From assembly GCA_023807065.1 (NCBI GenBank), contig JAJJLU010000028.1, positions 1-36,579 on the forward strand: 36,579 nt of DNA. Direction: 5' to 3'. The stretch is from Isotricha intestinalis. Its lineage: Eukaryota; Ciliophora; Litostomatea; Vestibuliferida; Isotrichidae. Positions 9,428 to 18,792 of this stretch are shown piece by piece (the first letter of the stretch is position 1; each line of letters starts with the position of its first letter). The position numbers were made by a program, and so were the translations under genes. Under the pieces are notes generated by a model. The model had not been told where the DNA came from and ran no database searches. It saw only the letters and a list, made by a program, of their open reading frames with translations.

Positions 9428-11629
9428 TTATTTATTATATAATTTAATTTCAAATAAAGAAGAAACAGGTCTATGATCAGATATATTAATTTCACTTATA
9501 TCATCATAAAATATTTGATTTAAATAATTTAACTCATCATTATTTCCAAATAAAATTCTATCTGTCCAAGCAGGAACTTTTTTACTTAAATCATATTTAT
9601 CTAAATGTTTAATAAATTTATAAGTTGGAAGAAAATTAATTTTCCCTTCTTTTACATTTTTATATTCATTTAAAAAAAAATTTAATTCATCCCTTTTTAA
9701 TAAAATATCTTTATATTGTATAATTTCATTTCTTTCAATACTATTTTCATTACTAATATCTTCTTTTGCAAAATCAATTCTAAAATTTAAATCTCCAAAA
9801 ATAAAGAAATAATCATTTAAAACAAACTTATTTTTTCTAGAATAAACATTATTAAAATCAAAAATACTTTTAATTTCTTTTTGTCTTTGTTCTAAATTAA
9901 CTTTATTTTCTCCAGCACTTAAATGACCAGAACAAAATCCAAAATATTTTCCTTTAAAATTAAATTGAGAAATAATATATCCTTTATTACCTAACATTCC
10001 TTTTGCAAAACCAGTTTTACACGAAGAAACATTTATTTCTGAAATAAAAGGTAAAATAGAATTTTTAACAAAAATTAATAATAAAATTCCAACCATACTC
10101 ATTTTAACAATTAATTGATATTTACATTTATTAAATAATATATTTGTTATTTTCTCAGTCCATGAATTTACTGATGAAATATTTGATTTAAAAACTATAT
10201 TTGATACATTTAATTCTACAATTTCTTGAAAACCTATACAAAAAATTTCTGGGGTATTTTCTATTGAAATATTATTTTTGTGTTTTTCAGAAAATAATAA
10301 ATTTTCTATATTAAAATCTGAATTATCTGTTTTTACATAATGAGATGCTGAACCTGCTAAATTAAAAGTTAAAATATATATTTTTGTTTTATTGAAATTT
10401 ATTTCTTTTTTAATTTCAATAAATTTTGATATTTCTGGTTTTTTATTTTCTTGAATTTTTAAGGTATTATCAAATTCAGCAATAAATTTATTTAATTCTT
10501 GAGAAAAATTTATAATACTCATTAAATCTATATAATTTTGTTTAGGCTTATCTTCAACAGCATAAAAATATCCATAAAAATTATTTTGTGATTCAGGAGG
10601 AATATTAAAATTTCTAAAACAAGATAAAACATTTTCAAAAATAATAATTTTAATGAATTGAATCATTTCATCATTATTTTCACAAACAAGAATACAATCA
10701 CTTTTTTGTAAACAAGAATTTCCAGAATAAAAAGAATTAGTAAAAATTTGAGTAGTTTTTTTATAAAAATAACCAATTTTTTCAATTTCATTTTCAATTG
10801 AATCTTTAAATAGATTTATTATATTATAATGTTCTTTAGTATTTTCTTCTATTAAGTTTAAATTTCCTGTAATAAAAGTTGATGAAATTATGTTTAATTC
10901 ATTCATTTTTTCAACTGAAAAAGGAGTTAAATATTTATTATTATATGATGAATAAAGTGTAAAATTATAACAATCTCCATTTGATAATGTAAATAGAACT
11001 TCATTTTGATAAATTTCTATTTCTTCATTTAATCTTTTTTTCTTTGAAATAAAATAAAATTTTATTTCTACTCCTCCTATTTTATTTTGAAAAAAAAAAG
11101 AATAACCATAAATACATTTACAACAAAATAAATTTATTTTTTCATTCTTTTCATTATAAAAAGGTTCAAGCATGTCATAATTATATAAAAATAAATTATT
11201 CTTTTCTTCTTTATTTTTAGAATAAGGATTTGATAAATCAAAGCAATTAGAAAAAAAAATAGATGAATAATTAATATTTTCAGAATAAATTTTGAAGTTA
11301 TTTTCAATATCAATTTTCTTTTGATCATCAATATTTTTATTTAAAATAATATATTTTATTTCAACAATTTTAAAAATTTCATTTTTTCCTTTTGTAAAAT
11401 CTAAAGCTTTTGTAATAACAATTAAACAAGGAACTGAACAAATATTTAAAATTCCCATAATACCATAAATAGAATAATGATTATTCATTATAATTTCTTT
11501 TGAAGTTTCATTATTTAATAAAATAATCTCAGCATCAATTTTAGAAATTGCTATTATTAATTTATCTTTATCTGTATTTTGAATAAAAATATTATAATCA
11601 TTTTCATTAACAATAAAACTTCCTGACAT
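9428..11629 (-). CDS. Synaptojanin-like inositol polyphosphate 5-phosphatase with degenerate SAC domain
   Basis: The C-terminal half (about 415-730) is a complete inositol-polyphosphate 5-phosphatase domain: TFNLAGS (421-427), FQEIVEL (467-473), MLGNKG (545-550), GHLSAGENK (568-576), GDLNFRID (612-619), PAWTDRI (686-692) and SDHRPV (717-722). These include the usual metal and phosphate ligands, so it should remove the 5-phosphate from PI(4,5)P2-type lipids. The N-terminal half follows the SAC-domain outline (YGIMGIL near 55, then the CIYGYSFFF and ISKKKR region at about 170-200), but the expected CX5R catalytic loop reads SCLQKSDCILVCEN (304-317) with no Arg. This order is that of synaptojanin/Inp51-type enzymes, where some SAC domains are known to be inactive. 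It is likely peripheral on membranes. It converges on the BspA-type gene across 94 bases. Confidence 0.9.
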   Translation of the reverse strand: MSGSFIVNENDYNIFIQNTDKDKLIIAISKIDAEIILLNNETSKEIIMNNHYSIYGIMGILNICSVPCLIVITKALDFTKGKNEIFKIVEIKYIILNKNIDDQKKIDIENNFKIYSENINYSSIFFSNCFDLSNPYSKNKEEKNNLFLYNYDMLEPFYNEKNEKINLFCCKCIYGYSFFFQNKIGGVEIKFYFISKKKRLNEEIEIYQNEVLFTLSNGDCYNFTLYSSYNNKYLTPFSVEKMNELNIISSTFITGNLNLIEENTKEHYNIINLFKDSIENEIEKIGYFYKKTTQIFTNSFYSGNSCLQKSDCILVCENNDEMIQFIKIIIFENVLSCFRNFNIPPESQNNFYGYFYAVEDKPKQNYIDLMSIINFSQELNKFIAEFDNTLKIQENKKPEISKFIEIKKEINFNKTKIYILTFNLAGSASHYVKTDNSDFNIENLLFSEKHKNNISIENTPEIFCIGFQEIVELNVSNIVFKSNISSVNSWTEKITNILFNKCKYQLIVKMSMVGILLLIFVKNSILPFISEINVSSCKTGFAKGMLGNKGYIISQFNFKGKYFGFCSGHLSAGENKVNLEQRQKEIKSIFDFNNVYSRKNKFVLNDYFFIFGDLNFRIDFAKEDISNENSIERNEIIQYKDILLKRDELNFFLNEYKNVKEGKINFLPTYKFIKHLDKYDLSKKVPAWTDRILFGNNDELNYLNQIFYDDISEINISDHRPVSSLFEIKLYNK

Positions 11630-11686
11630 TTTTATTTATATTAATTTAAAGTAAAAAAATTAATCATATTTAAATAAAAAAATTCA

Positions 11687-12358
11687 TTAATTTTTCTTCT
11701 TTTTTTTCTTTTCAGGTTTATAAGTTAATTTTTTCAAAGCATAAAAAGTTCCAATAAATAAAAGAGCGAAAACAAAAATAAATAAGATAATTCTTATATA
11801 ATCAGGAATTTTAGTAATATCATAAATATTAGTTGTATAATTTTCATTTCCTTCTTGTTGAGGATTATTCCTTTTTTCTTGAAATAAAGTTTTAACTTTT
11901 TGAAATTTATAAGAAAGAATTATTTGTTTCATTGAAAATTCTAAATTAGATTTTTCATTATATTTAGAATAATCAATGTCAACTAATTTTTCAATATCAT
12001 TTGTAAAATCAGGTTCAGCAATAACAACTAAATCTTTTATTATTTTTGAATATGTATCTTCTTTAATATTATCTACACATTTTTCAAACATATCCGAAAA
12101 TAATTTTGCTTGAACTTTCTCTTGAAAAGTTGAATTAAATTTTTCCATTGTATTTTTAATTTCATCTCTATCTTTTTGAGTCTTTAATACCATTATCATT
12201 GAACATGACATTAATTTATCCATTTCTGAATTTGTCATATTAAATTGAGGATTTAAATTATCTTTTGATGATTCAGTTTTATTTTTACATGATATTATTA
12301 TTAAGAAAAATAAGAAAAGAAGGAAATTTTTCTTCATTTCTTTATTAATATAAATCAA
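11687..12358 (-). CDS. Small single-pass secretory-pathway membrane protein, function unknown
   Basis: This 223-residue protein has an N-terminal hydrophobic signal segment (about 11-23), a polar mostly helical domain of about 160 residues with few cysteines, and one C-terminal transmembrane helix (about 189-208) followed by a very basic tail ending in a Lys run. This is a type I topology with a short cytosolic tail; the Lys-rich end might act in ER retrieval, but no exact KKxx signal is present. The first Met is at 12358; a Met seven codons later (MKKNFLL) gives a tighter signal peptide and may be the true start. I do not recognise the family. It lies 57 bases upstream of the 5-phosphatase start on the same strand, and the next gene upstream is a broken one. 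Confidence 0.75.
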   Translation of the reverse strand: MIYINKEMKKNFLLFLFFLIIISCKNKTESSKDNLNPQFNMTNSEMDKLMSCSMIMVLKTQKDRDEIKNTMEKFNSTFQEKVQAKLFSDMFEKCVDNIKEDTYSKIIKDLVVIAEPDFTNDIEKLVDIDYSKYNEKSNLEFSMKQIILSYKFQKVKTLFQEKRNNPQQEGNENYTTNIYDITKIPDYIRIILFIFVFALLFIGTFYALKKLTYKPEKKKKKKN

Positions 12359-12596
12359 TATTTTTTATTTTTAATTATATTTATAATAATTAGACAGCAA
12401 CATTTAAATAAATAATTGTTTTGTTTTTTTCACTCCAAAGAATAAATGATAAATAATAAATAGATTAAGTAAATGATATAAATATTAAACTGGTTTTGGA
12501 TGGAAAAAAATATTATATACTATATCTAATAATTTTCTAAATGCACAATTTATTTTACTTTTTTTCAAATAAGAAAAAATAAATAAAATATTTAAT
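12359..12596. other. AT-rich spacer
   Basis: This spacer of about 240 bases lies between the small membrane-protein gene and the 3' end of the broken gene. I see no open frame of interest and no repeat. It presumably contains the membrane-protein gene's promoter. Confidence 0.4.
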
Positions 12597-13092
12597 TTAA
12601 ATTTCTTTACCAAAATTATAATTTGAGAAAGGAATTTTAAAATCACAATAATTCCCTTTATACCAATTAAAATTATGATTAAAATAATTTAATTTATTCT
12701 CATCAAAACAATTAAAATCACTTATTGAAACAATAATATTATTTTTAACACAACTATTATAATTGTTATAATAATTATTAGTCTTTTTTTGAAAAGATTA
12801 TAAATCTATAATTTAAAGGTTTGAATTATTAAAAATAAAAATTTAAAATAATAAAAAGGAAATTTAATATTTTGTAATTATCTTTCATTATATTTTAAAT
12901 TGAATCTAGAACAATAAGAAAAAAAAAACAATTCAGAAAAAAATTTACATTCTTTTGTCTTATAATCATTATCTTTATTTTTCGTAATTCTTCATTAGCA
13001 TGAATAAATCATTTCATTCCTTAAGGATATTCATTTCTTTTTGGAAATGTTTTATGTAATTCTGTTTCATATTTAGGAATTTTTTCTGTCAT
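12597..13092 (-). pseudogene. Broken protein gene with stops and two frameshifts
   Basis: Reading down from an ATG at 13090-13092, 23 codons of ordinary protein sequence (MTEKIPKYETELHKTFPKR...) run to an in-frame TAA at 13021-13023, then GMK, then a TGA at 13009-13011, then ten more codons (FIHANEELRK). The frame is then lost in an A-run near 12977. It resumes in a second frame for 32 open codons (12976-12881), followed by TAA (12878-12880) and TAG (12806-12808). A third frame gives 66 open codons (12797-12600) ending in TAA at 12597-12599. Pro, Gly, Ala, Cys and Trp codons are present, unlike spacer DNA. Two of the stops are one C-to-T or G-to-A step from CAA or TGG. No GT-AG intron would remove the first two stops. 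The original product would be about 165 residues; the family is not recognised. Confidence 0.55.
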
Positions 13093-13390
13093 TATTCAAA
13101 TGATGTTTTTAATTATTTTTCTTTTGATATTTTTCTGTTTTTATTATTTTCTTGAAATTTTGTGGTGACATTTTTATTTTTAAATTATTTAAAATATTTT
13201 GTAATTAAAACTAATAATTTCAAGAAAAAATTAATTAATCTGGTAAAAATCTATTTATATTATAACCTATATATTAAAATATATCACTTTTTTATTTTTG
13301 TAACTACAAGACTATTTATTTTAAAATTAAACTCGAAAATATTTAATGTGTATCATAATTAATAATATATAATAATATCTAATTTTAAAC
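13093..13390. other. AT-rich spacer
   Basis: About 300 bases lie between the broken gene and the 3' end of the BET-like gene. A 66-codon open frame at 13162-13362 (+) is made almost entirely of Leu, Ile, Phe, Tyr, Asn and Lys codons and looks like chance. Nothing else is visible. Confidence 0.4.
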
Positions 13391-14329
13391 TTAATATTCT
13401 TCATCACTTGAAACTGACTCAGACAAATCATTAAACATTTCTTCATCTTTAGGACTAATATAATTATTATTTGTTTCTGAATGTAAAACTTCATTTTTTT
13501 CATTTAAACATCGATTAACATATTTTTCAAGAATCTTCAATTCATTTTCTCCTAATTTATTTACATCTAATTCCATTATATTATTATTTCTATCAAGAAA
13601 ATTAACTGATATTATATTTTTTATTCCTTGTTTTTGTTCCATTGTTAAATTCCTTATTTTTTTAGCTAAATTTATTTTAAATTTTTTATTATTTTTATTT
13701 TCCATTTTATTATTATTTTCTCTAAAAGAAAATTTTACTTTATTTGATTGGTAAATATTATTATTTTCTTGATTTGTATTTAAAGTATAACGAAATTGTT
13801 TTTTTAATTTATTAAATCTTTTTTTAATGTCAATATGATTTTTTGATTCTTTAATAAATAATTTATTTTCTAACTCCTTATATATTTTTTCAAACTGTTC
13901 GGTTAATTCTAATGTTTTTTTATATTTTTCAGAATTATTTGAGTTTAAAAAAAAATATTGTGATAATAAATTTCTTATATCTTTAGCAAATTGAGTATAA
14001 TGAGAATATAAATTATTTTTTACATTTTTTTCAATTTTTGAAAATTGATTAAATTCTTTATATAAAGGAGAACTTATTTTAAAATCATTTAAAATTTTTT
14101 GAATTATTTTTATTTTTGAATTATTATCTTTTGAATTTTTTTTTATTTGTTTTGATTTAGTTCTTTTCATTTTTTTATCCAAAAAATGCTTTTTAACTTT
14201 TCCTTCTCTATTTTTAGGAAAAAATCGTTTAAAATTCTCATTGAAAGAATCCCTTGTTTCTTCAGAAGGATCTAAATTAATTTTAATTAAATTTTGGTGT
14301 GATGTTATATTTTCATTTACACCTGACAT
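13391..14329 (-). CDS. BET-like protein: divergent bromodomain plus NET domain
   Basis: In this 312-residue basic protein, residues about 224-277 match the extra-terminal (NET) domain of BET proteins: LTMEQKQGI, then MELDVNKLGENELKILEKYV and RCLNEK, a three-helix module that recruits chromatin factors. Residues about 70-158 follow the C-terminal part of a bromodomain: YSHYTQFAKDIRNLL (109-122), FFLNSNNSEKYK (126-137, with N129 where the acetyl-lysine-binding Asn sits) and a final helix with EQFEKIYKELE. The usual ZA-loop sequence is hard to see, so acetyl-lysine binding is uncertain. The protein ends in an acidic Ser-rich tail (SESVSSDEEY), a possible casein kinase 2 target. A nuclear, chromatin-associated role is inferred. 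It is far smaller than animal BET proteins and has at most one bromodomain. It is divergent from ATG7 with 390 bases between starts. Confidence 0.68.
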   Translation of the reverse strand: MSGVNENITSHQNLIKINLDPSEETRDSFNENFKRFFPKNREGKVKKHFLDKKMKRTKSKQIKKNSKDNNSKIKIIQKILNDFKISSPLYKEFNQFSKIEKNVKNNLYSHYTQFAKDIRNLLSQYFFLNSNNSEKYKKTLELTEQFEKIYKELENKLFIKESKNHIDIKKRFNKLKKQFRYTLNTNQENNNIYQSNKVKFSFRENNNKMENKNNKKFKINLAKKIRNLTMEQKQGIKNIISVNFLDRNNNIMELDVNKLGENELKILEKYVNRCLNEKNEVLHSETNNNYISPKDEEMFNDLSESVSSDEEY

Positions 14330-14719
14330 TAAGTTTTATATTCAAAAAAGTGATTTTAATCTTATATATTTTTTAATAACCTTTCATTTCAACTTACAAT
14401 AATAATAATATTATGTATATATTTTATTTTTTTTAAATAAAGTTTTGATATTCATATTTATCTTTTGATTTTTAAAAGGTGAAATAATTAAATTATTTTA
14501 TTTATATTATGGTTATTGACTTTCTAAGATTTAAAAAAATATCCAAAACCCATTTACAGTTAATTTTTTTTTAATAATTATTTAATCAATAATAATTATT
14601 TTTTAGGATTTGATTAATCTAAAAAATTTGGAGAAAAACAAATGAATTTTATCAAAATATCATAAATAAAAAAATAATTTTTAAACTCATTCTTAAAAAA
14701 TAAATATATTAAAAAACTA
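14330..14719. promoter_or_regulatory. Divergent intergenic region
   Basis: These 390 bases separate the starts of the BET-like gene (-) and ATG7 (+). Both promoters are expected here. The sequence is AT-rich with an AAT/ATT-rich patch near 14399-14415 and a less AT-biased stretch near 14510-14560. No gene, repeat family or known element is recognised. Confidence 0.4.
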
Positions 14720-16486
14720 ATGTCAGGAAAAGCAACAATAACAATGTTACATCCTAAACCAATGTTAACATTAGGTTTTTACATAGAATACCAAAAAAAA
14801 ATATTAGATGAATATAAATATGATAATGTCTTAAAAGAAATAACAGCTTTTTATGAAACTTCAGATAATAATTCATTTATTAGATTTGAAGATTTCTCAT
14901 TTGATCCTTCTAAAAATCCTCAAGTTACTGGAAAATTATATAATATAAATGGATTATTAGTTCATTATAGTACAATTGATGGTTTTCAAAATTTATCAAA
15001 TTTAGATATTGTTTTAAAAGAAATTGAAGATAATTCAACAAAATATAATTTTATATTATTTATTTATGGAGATTTAAAAACGTTTTTATTCAGATTTAGA
15101 TTTATTTTATTACATAATAAAAATGTAGAATATAAATTAAAGAAATTTTCTTTGGAAGAACCTAATGAAGAAATAAAAAAATTAATGGGAGAAAAAGATG
15201 AAAAAAATAAAAATATAGTAAACGAAAATTTCTATTATCTCCTAAATGAAAAAACAATATTATTATATGATATATCAACAAATGTAAAATCAATTCCAAC
15301 AACTATAAAAAATTCGTTATTTCAAAATAACAAAGACACAATAACAGAGATAATATTAAATAAATCTCAAAATAAATATATGACACTTACAATAGAAGAC
15401 TTGAAATTAATTCCTTTAAAAGAAAAAGAGGCTCAAATAAAAGAATCATGTGAAAAATTAGAAATAATAACCGTAGATTTAAAACAATTATTTAATTCAG
15501 AAGTAATAGCAGAAAATGCAGTAGATTTAAATATAAATTTAATGAAATGGAGAATGTGTCCTCCTTTAGATACTCAAATAATAAAAGAAAAAAAATATTT
15601 ATTAATAGGTTCTGGAACTTTAGGATGTCATGTTTCAAGATGTTTATTAGGATGGGGAGCAAGAAATATAACATTTATAGATAATGGTAAAGTTTCATAT
15701 TCAAATCCAGTTCGTCAAAGTTTATATAATTTCGTTGATTCAACAAATGATAGTTACAAAGCACTTTTAGCACCAAAGAAACTAAAGGAAATTTTCCCAT
15801 CTACAAATTCAAATGGTTTCAATATAAACATTCCCTTACCAGGTAGAACATTAATAGATGAAAAATCCAAAGAAGACTATTATAAAAATTTATTGATTTT
15901 AGAAGAACAAATAAAGACACATGACATAATATTTTTATTAACAGATTCTCGTGAGAGTAGATGGTTTCCAACATTAATATCTAAAGCATATGACAAGATA
16001 GTAATAACAGCAGCAATAGGATTTGATTCTTATTTAATAATGAGACATGGAGATAAAGACAATAAATTAGGATGTTATTTCTGTACAGACATAGTAACAC
16101 CAAGTGATACAAGTGGAAGTAGAACATTAGATCAACAATGTACTATTTCAAGACCTGGTGTTAGTATGATTTGTAGTGGATTGGCTATGGAATTATGTAT
16201 GAGTTGCTTAAATAAATGCTTAAATAAAGGAAATTCTGATGAAGATTTTCCACATCAAATTAGAGGAAATTTAATCGATTATAATATCAATTGCTTTAGA
16301 TTTTCTGCTAATAAAAATTGCGTGGCTTGTAGTGATAATATGATTAAAGAATATTTAGAACATAGAGATGATTTCTTAGTTAATGTCATGAATGATCCTT
16401 ATTATATTGAAAAAACTTGTGGTGTTCAAGAATTGCTTAAAAATATGAAAATTGAAGATAATTTAAATGAAGGTGATGATTTTTAA
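14720..16486 (+). CDS. ATG7: ATG7, E1-like autophagy activating enzyme
   Basis: ATG7 adenylates the C-terminal glycine of ATG8 and ATG12, holds them as thioesters and passes them to ATG3 or ATG10 during autophagosome formation in the cytosol. The N-terminal domain (about 10-270) includes the WRMCPP segment near 277-282 that leads into the adenylation domain. The nucleotide-binding loop GSGTLG is at 297-302, with FIDNGKVSYSNPVRQSL at 319-335. The catalytic cysteine is C474 in QQCTISRPG. Zinc-binding pairs are present at C452/C455 and C534/C537. The C-terminus keeps the VMNDPYYIEKTCG block characteristic of ATG7. At 588 residues it is shorter than the roughly 700 of human ATG7, mostly in the N-terminal half. 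All key residues are present, so it should be active. NAA35 starts 94 bases downstream on the same strand. Confidence 0.96.
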   Translation: MSGKATITMLHPKPMLTLGFYIEYQKKILDEYKYDNVLKEITAFYETSDNNSFIRFEDFSFDPSKNPQVTGKLYNINGLLVHYSTIDGFQNLSNLDIVLKEIEDNSTKYNFILFIYGDLKTFLFRFRFILLHNKNVEYKLKKFSLEEPNEEIKKLMGEKDEKNKNIVNENFYYLLNEKTILLYDISTNVKSIPTTIKNSLFQNNKDTITEIILNKSQNKYMTLTIEDLKLIPLKEKEAQIKESCEKLEIITVDLKQLFNSEVIAENAVDLNINLMKWRMCPPLDTQIIKEKKYLLIGSGTLGCHVSRCLLGWGARNITFIDNGKVSYSNPVRQSLYNFVDSTNDSYKALLAPKKLKEIFPSTNSNGFNINIPLPGRTLIDEKSKEDYYKNLLILEEQIKTHDIIFLLTDSRESRWFPTLISKAYDKIVITAAIGFDSYLIMRHGDKDNKLGCYFCTDIVTPSDTSGSRTLDQQCTISRPGVSMICSGLAMELCMSCLNKCLNKGNSDEDFPHQIRGNLIDYNINCFRFSANKNCVACSDNMIKEYLEHRDDFLVNVMNDPYYIEKTCGVQELLKNMKIEDNLNEGDDF

Positions 16487-16580
16487 ATTATATTTTAAAA
16501 AAATAGATTAAGTTATAAGTTAAAAAAATTTAATTTTTTAAAAATAATTTTTTTTTCATTTAATTATTTTTATTTAAAAT

Positions 16581-18725
16581 ATGGATGATGAAAAAAAAAA
16601 AGAAGAAGAAGAAGAAGAAAAAGAATATAATGAAGAAAAAAAGGAAAATACAAAAGAAGAAAGTGTATATAAGAACAATAAAGAATTATATATAAAATTA
16701 AATGAAAGTGAAGAAGTAATAGATATAACAAATGATATGAAAAATATATTAGACACTTTAAAATTAGGAGAAATAATTCAAACAGATGATTTTAAATTAA
16801 TAGATACAATGAGTGCAATAGAATTAAATCATTATAAAATGGATTTACATTTTCAAAATGAAAAAGTTGAAAATTGCAAAACAAAAATAGAAAAAAAAAT
16901 AATAAAAGATATAAAAAATTTAACTATAGAAGAAAGTTTAATATTAATAGATGAAATTTTTAAAAGAGAAATAACATGGATGAATGGAGGACCAATTTCA
17001 CAAAATATTTTTGAATTAATTTATTTTTCAGACGAAAATATAAATAAAACAAATAATAAAATTAATCCAAATGTATTTGAAGTTTATTTAGATTCAATAA
17101 TTCAAATTATTTTTTTAGTATATAATACTTTATATTATTGTACTTGTTTAAGAGAAGAAGATATTAGTATTGCTTTTTATCAAAATGCAAAAAATATTGA
17201 AAGAAAAGATATATTTAATGATATTAAATATATTGAAAAATATTTACATGAACAAAGCAATCAAGATAATAAAAAAATAATTTCTCAGATTTTAAATAGA
17301 TTTCATATTCAAAAATTTTTAATTAATATTTTAACAGAACAATTCGATAAAAATAACTTAAATAGGTTTGATAATTTAATTATTCATGTTAATGAATTAA
17401 AAAGTGAAATTAACTTAATTGATTTTTCAATTTCAAATGAATTAAAAGAAAAAAATTTAATAGATTTAAATGAATACTTTGATAAAAATTTATATAAAAT
17501 TTTCCCAGTTTTAGGAAACCATAAAATAGGTAAAATTTTAGATGAAAAAGAAACAATAGAAAAATTACAAAAATTCATATTATCACTAACATTAATATGT
17601 ACTATATACAATCAAAGAAATTTATATCATATAATTCATTATATAAAACAATTAAATAAAAATAATCCTTCATATATAATAAGAGAAATATTAGATATAA
17701 ATTTATTTCCAAATGAGAATTTAATTTTTGGTAAAATCGACTATAAGGAAATATTAATTGAAAATTTAAAGCAAATAAAAATTAACTTAACAGAAAATTC
17801 AGATTCTGAATTATTAGATTATATAATTTCATCCCATAAAGAATTATGTAGAATAGAATTAAAAAATAAAGCAAGAAAAATAGGAGAAGGAAAAGACACA
17901 ATGGATAATTTAACAGCAGTTACAATAGAAGGTCATAAAAAAGAAAATGAAAAATCAAATAATAAAAATAACCAAAGTACATTAATCAATTTTCTTTTAA
18001 TAAATGATTTAACTACTATGTTAAATTTAATTTTTACTAATTTCTCTATTGAGATGTTTAAAATTGATGAATGTGATTATATTTTTTTTGCTTGTGAAAG
18101 TATTGCTTCTCAATTAAGTATGCATTCTTATATTTTAATTTCTAAATTTTCAGAAAAAATTTTAAAAGAAGAAAATATGGCAAATAGTCAATTAAAAAAA
18201 AAAATGTCTCAATTTCAAAAAATGTTAATTGATCAATCTTATATTTTTAATGCTTTAAAAAGTGCATTTAATGGTTTGAAAGGATTAATGATTTATTTAA
18301 AGAAAAATAATTTAATTAAATATCCTAAATTAAATAATGAAGAAAAAATATTAAGAATAAATAATAGATTTACTTGTTTTAAAAATTGTGGAATGTATAT
18401 TAATTTATCTTATGAAAGTTTTGAAAGTGATTATAATCAAGAAATTGAAAAAGAAGATTTTTTTAATTCTGCTAATGAAAATATTAAAGCTGCAACAAAA
18501 TATTTATCTGAATTAAAAAATGCTGAAAATAAATTAAGAGACACTGTTTTATTTGATAATGATTATATAAATAATTTAAGTAAAGCTATTATTTATAATA
18601 GTTTACTTTTTGGAAAAATTAAAAAATTTGTTGCTAATGAAGAAAATAAAGGAAAATTTTTAAGTATAAGTTTAAATACTCAAAAATATGATACTTTTCT
18701 TCCTATTTTAGAAATTAAAAATTAA
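16581..18725 (+). CDS. NAA35: NAA35/Mak10-like auxiliary subunit of NatC N-acetyltransferase
   Basis: After a very acidic Glu/Lys-rich start (residues 1-45) come LKLGEIIQTDDFKLIDTMSA and IELNHYKMD (about 60-88), matching the diagnostic Mak10 block, in which a phrase like DLFEAMSAIELMDPKMD is typical. It is followed by ITWMNGGPISQNIFELIYF, the position of the conserved W-x-G-x-x-x-x-Q-T-x-F segment. The remaining 550 residues or so are helical, as expected. Mak10/NAA35 holds the catalytic NAA30 and NAA38 at the ribosome in NatC, which acetylates N-termini beginning Met-Leu, Met-Ile, Met-Phe and similar. The 714-residue length matches human NAA35 well. It ends in TAA and is followed by a 600-base spacer. 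The N-terminal acidic tract is unusual and possibly disordered. Confidence 0.85.
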   Translation: MDDEKKKEEEEEEKEYNEEKKENTKEESVYKNNKELYIKLNESEEVIDITNDMKNILDTLKLGEIIQTDDFKLIDTMSAIELNHYKMDLHFQNEKVENCKTKIEKKIIKDIKNLTIEESLILIDEIFKREITWMNGGPISQNIFELIYFSDENINKTNNKINPNVFEVYLDSIIQIIFLVYNTLYYCTCLREEDISIAFYQNAKNIERKDIFNDIKYIEKYLHEQSNQDNKKIISQILNRFHIQKFLINILTEQFDKNNLNRFDNLIIHVNELKSEINLIDFSISNELKEKNLIDLNEYFDKNLYKIFPVLGNHKIGKILDEKETIEKLQKFILSLTLICTIYNQRNLYHIIHYIKQLNKNNPSYIIREILDINLFPNENLIFGKIDYKEILIENLKQIKINLTENSDSELLDYIISSHKELCRIELKNKARKIGEGKDTMDNLTAVTIEGHKKENEKSNNKNNQSTLINFLLINDLTTMLNLIFTNFSIEMFKIDECDYIFFACESIASQLSMHSYILISKFSEKILKEENMANSQLKKKMSQFQKMLIDQSYIFNALKSAFNGLKGLMIYLKKNNLIKYPKLNNEEKILRINNRFTCFKNCGMYINLSYESFESDYNQEIEKEDFFNSANENIKAATKYLSELKNAENKLRDTVLFDNDYINNLSKAIIYNSLLFGKIKKFVANEENKGKFLSISLNTQKYDTFLPILEIKN

Positions 18726-18792
18726 TAAATTAAAAAATTAAGTTAAAAAAAAAATTTTTTAATTATAATTTAAATGTATAATGTGAATGATT
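18726..18792. other. 3' flank of NAA35 gene
   Basis: A short AT-rich spacer follows the NAA35 stop codon. No hairpin or other feature is evident. Confidence 0.3.

Noticed and set aside
11687..12358. Bacterial lipoprotein signal (IIISC before polar residues)
   Set aside because: The gene is eukaryotic in context and has a C-terminal transmembrane helix with a basic tail; the Cys after the signal peptide is more likely coincidental.
12359..12596. Protein-like minus-strand segment near 12420-12530
   Set aside because: Short, interrupted by TAA, mostly Leu/Ile/Phe/His codons; not convincing as an extension of either neighbour.
12880..12975. Possible short GT-AG intron in the broken gene (GTAAAT ... 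TTCTAG)
   Set aside because: Removing it does not remove the upstream TAA and TGA or restore a long frame, and no other gene in the window shows introns.
13162..13362. 66-codon plus-strand open frame
   Set aside because: It is composed almost wholly of Leu, Ile, Phe, Tyr, Asn and Lys codons in spacer DNA, with no domain, signal or sensible context. It looks like chance in AT-rich sequence.
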